Part shown: positions 4,987 through 6,353 of the stretch, in pieces
Position numbering within the stretch: position 1 is the stretch's first letter
Layout of the letters: every line of letters begins with the position of its first letter
NCBI GenBank assembly: GCA_005793615.1
Contig: SXRI01000397.1
Span: 1-6,353 of the forward strand
Direction: 5' to 3'
From: Bdellovibrionales bacterium
GTDB taxonomy: Bacteria; Bdellovibrionota; Bdellovibrionia; Bdellovibrionales; JAMPXM01
Length of the DNA: 6,353 nucleotides
Notes under the pieces: model-generated
Told to the model about the DNA's origin: nothing
Databases searched by the model: none
The model's input: only the letters and a program-made list of their open reading frames with translations
Translations under genes and position numbers: made by a program

Positions 4987-5448
4987 ATGAAAGACAGCAA
5001 AATCAGCCAATACATGGTTCGCTATCCACACTGTGTTCCACCGGACCTTGGTCTCAAGGAGACGATGGATACTATGCGTGAACTCGCGATCCGCCATCTT
5101 CCCGTTATACAAGAGGAAAGGCTTGTAGGACTCGTCAGTGAACGCGATTTAAAATCCGCGTTGGGTCTACCCGAGGCTAAAAAACTGACGGTGGGAGATA
5201 TCATGAAGCGCGATGTATTCGTCGCAAATTCTGATATGGCGTTAAGTGAGGTTGCCAGTGAAATGGCAGATGGCAAACTCGGCTCCGCGATCATCGTCGA
5301 TGCCGGCGGCAACGTCACCGGAATCTTTACGACGACGGACGCGCTCCGGATTCTCGCCAGTCTGGCCGAGGAAGGAAGTATCGAGGAGTACCTCCTCGAC
5401 TACGAGAGCTATGACGACACGCTGCCAAGCGCGTCGATGGATTGGTAG
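4987..5448 (+). CDS. Two-CBS-domain (Bateman module) protein
   Basis: The protein has 153 residues from the ATG at 4987 and consists of a tandem CBS pair plus a short tail. CBS1 (about 6-60) starts ISQYMVRYPHCVPPD, contains RHLPVI and ends GLVSERDLKSA. CBS2 (about 68-126) starts TVGDIMKRDVFVANSD, contains SAIIVDAGGNV and ends GIFTTTDALRIL. The G-x-x-S/T-x-x-D motifs at the end of each domain (48-54 and 112-118) are the usual ribose/phosphate contacts of adenine-nucleotide-binding CBS proteins, so a cytoplasmic energy- or nucleotide-sensing role is likely, though the ligand cannot be deduced. The tail (127-153) is acidic and Tyr-rich (EEYLLDYESYDD). The frame is open further upstream to an ATG at 4951 and a TTG at 4900; I prefer 4987 because CBS domains normally begin right at this point and a G-rich ribosome-binding site precedes it. 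A 169-nt gap separates it from the barrel gene, with no clear terminator or promoter in it. It converges on pepP with a 20-nt gap. Confidence 0.88.
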   Translation: MKDSKISQYMVRYPHCVPPDLGLKETMDTMRELAIRHLPVIQEERLVGLVSERDLKSALGLPEAKKLTVGDIMKRDVFVANSDMALSEVASEMADGKLGSAIIVDAGGNVTGIFTTTDALRILASLAEEGSIEEYLLDYESYDDTLPSASMDW

Positions 5449-5468
5449 GTCATCACTGACTTTCGTGC

Positions 5469-6353
5469 TTAGGAGATATTCCGGGGAGCCGTTCCAATAA
5501 CAGCTTCCATCTCGGAGATCTCCTTTGGGACGAGTGAAGTGAGAACTTCGCACCCGGTTGGTGTGACGAGCACGTTGTCTTCAATTCGTATGCCTATTCC
5601 CCGGAGCTCGGCCGGCGCCGTTAGGTCGTCGGCCGGGATGTATATTCCCGGCTCAATCGTAAATACCATTCCTATCTCAAGGGCTCGCGGTTCGCCGTTA
5701 ATAGTGGATAAACCGGCATCATGAACATCCAAGCCCAACCAGTGTCCTACACCGTGTGGGTAATATTTTTTGTAAGCACCAGTTTCAATGAGCTGCTGGC
5801 GAGAGCCAGTAAGAAGCTTGAGTTCAATCATCAAGTCGGTAAGAACTTCGATCGTCGACTCTTGCAAACTTTTAAAGACAAGCCCAGGTTTGATTCGCGA
5901 CAACAAATCCTTCTGTAGATCCAAGACTCCTTGATAAACCTTGCGTTGCACCTCGGTGAACTTCCCGTTTACGGGAAACGTACGCGTGATGTCGCCCCCA
6001 TAATAGTTGATCTCGGCGCCGGCATCGATCAACAGTAGCTCGCCATCGCGACAGGTTTGATCATTAAACACATAGTGAAGAGTCGTTGCATTCGCGCCTG
6101 AGGCGACGATGGTGCCGTAACCTTCGCGTTCCGCTCCCTGCATTAGGAAACTACCAATTAACACACCCATGATTTGCCGCTCGGTAACCCCAGGTCGCGT
6201 AAAGCGCATGGCCTCGACATGAGCTTTGGCCGAAATCTCGCAAGCCTTGCGCATCACTCCGACATCGTAAAGCGACTTGAACAAGCGAAGTTCACCCACC
6301 AGTTCCCACGAATCATAAACCGGCAAGTGACCTCTTCCAGTACGGCCAAGGCT
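5469..6353 (-). CDS. pepP: Xaa-Pro aminopeptidase, peptidase M24B (partial, N-terminus outside the window)
   Basis: The last 294 residues are present. The enzyme removes an N-terminal residue linked to proline, using a two-metal (usually Mn) site, in the cytoplasm. The pita-bread catalytic domain is complete. Metal ligands, numbered from the first codon in the window, are D110 (LLIDAG), D121 (GGDITRTFPVNGKFT), H204 (HGVGHWLGLDVHD), E234 (FTIEPGIY) and E258 (GIGIRIEDNV). H93 and H211 fit the catalytic histidines. Spacing matches E. coli PepP closely: D-D 11 residues and D-H 83. The segment ELRLFKS near residue 21 marks the entry to the catalytic domain, so roughly 170 N-terminal residues lie beyond the right edge. 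The frame is open to the edge; the TTG at 6326 is an internal Leu codon, not the start. The gene converges on the CBS-domain gene with 20 nt between stops and no obvious terminator. Confidence 0.93.
   Translation of the reverse strand, partial: SLGRTGRGHLPVYDSWELVGELRLFKSLYDVGVMRKACEISAKAHVEAMRFTRPGVTERQIMGVLIGSFLMQGAEREGYGTIVASGANATTLHYVFNDQTCRDGELLLIDAGAEINYYGGDITRTFPVNGKFTEVQRKVYQGVLDLQKDLLSRIKPGLVFKSLQESTIEVLTDLMIELKLLTGSRQQLIETGAYKKYYPHGVGHWLGLDVHDAGLSTINGEPRALEIGMVFTIEPGIYIPADDLTAPAELRGIGIRIEDNVLVTPTGCEVLTSLVPKEISEMEAVIGTAPRNIS

Noticed and set aside
5514..5523. Palindrome GGAGATCTCC near the end of pepP
   Set aside because: It has no loop and no T tract, and sits in conserved coding sequence; not a terminator, and no reason to call it an operator.

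Overview
This window looks like chromosomal DNA from a Gram-negative bacterium of moderate GC content. Two genes encode signal-peptide-bearing proteins with predicted outer-membrane beta-barrels. The mix of a stand-alone CheY-like regulator, a TolB/FlgT-like barrel fusion and small lineage-specific secreted proteins would suit a Bdellovibrionota/Oligoflexia or other delta-type lineage. That placement is an inference from style, not from a marker gene. I see no rRNA, tRNA, CRISPR array, insertion sequence or phage gene.

Layout, left to right. (1) A possible C-terminal tail of an upstream gene ends in an ATGA overlap with a small Ala/Pro-rich secreted protein (67-471, +). (2) A convergent two-gene minus-strand operon follows: a stand-alone CheY-like receiver (start placed at 1190) and a 102-residue single-pass membrane protein (782-474). 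Only 2 nt separate the membrane-protein gene from the secreted-protein gene. The best terminator for the plus-strand gene is a 7-bp stem with a UUCG loop, and it lies inside the opposing coding sequence. (3) A DedA/VTT-family membrane protein (1262-1918, +) is divergent from the receiver gene. The 71-nt gap holds two overlapping promoter candidates, and the dedA one would give a nearly leaderless mRNA. (4) dedA overlaps by 19 bp with a convergent predicted outer-membrane protein (3090-1900, -). (5) Divergent from that gene is a 550-residue protein (3165-4817, +) with an N-terminal TolB/CsgG-like domain, a FlgT-C-like middle domain and a C-terminal barrel. Its barrel appears homologous to that of its divergent neighbour. 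(6) A two-CBS-domain protein follows (preferred start 4987, end 5448, +). (7) A convergent PepP-type Xaa-Pro aminopeptidase (M24B, minus strand) runs off the right edge without its N-terminal domain.

The genes do not form one obvious pathway. The parts most worth a second look are the divergent pair of envelope proteins that share a barrel but carry different periplasmic modules, and the receiver/membrane-protein operon. Gene packing is tight: three convergent junctions have a 2-nt gap, a 19-bp overlap and a 20-nt gap. No stretch above 300 nt lacks a gene.
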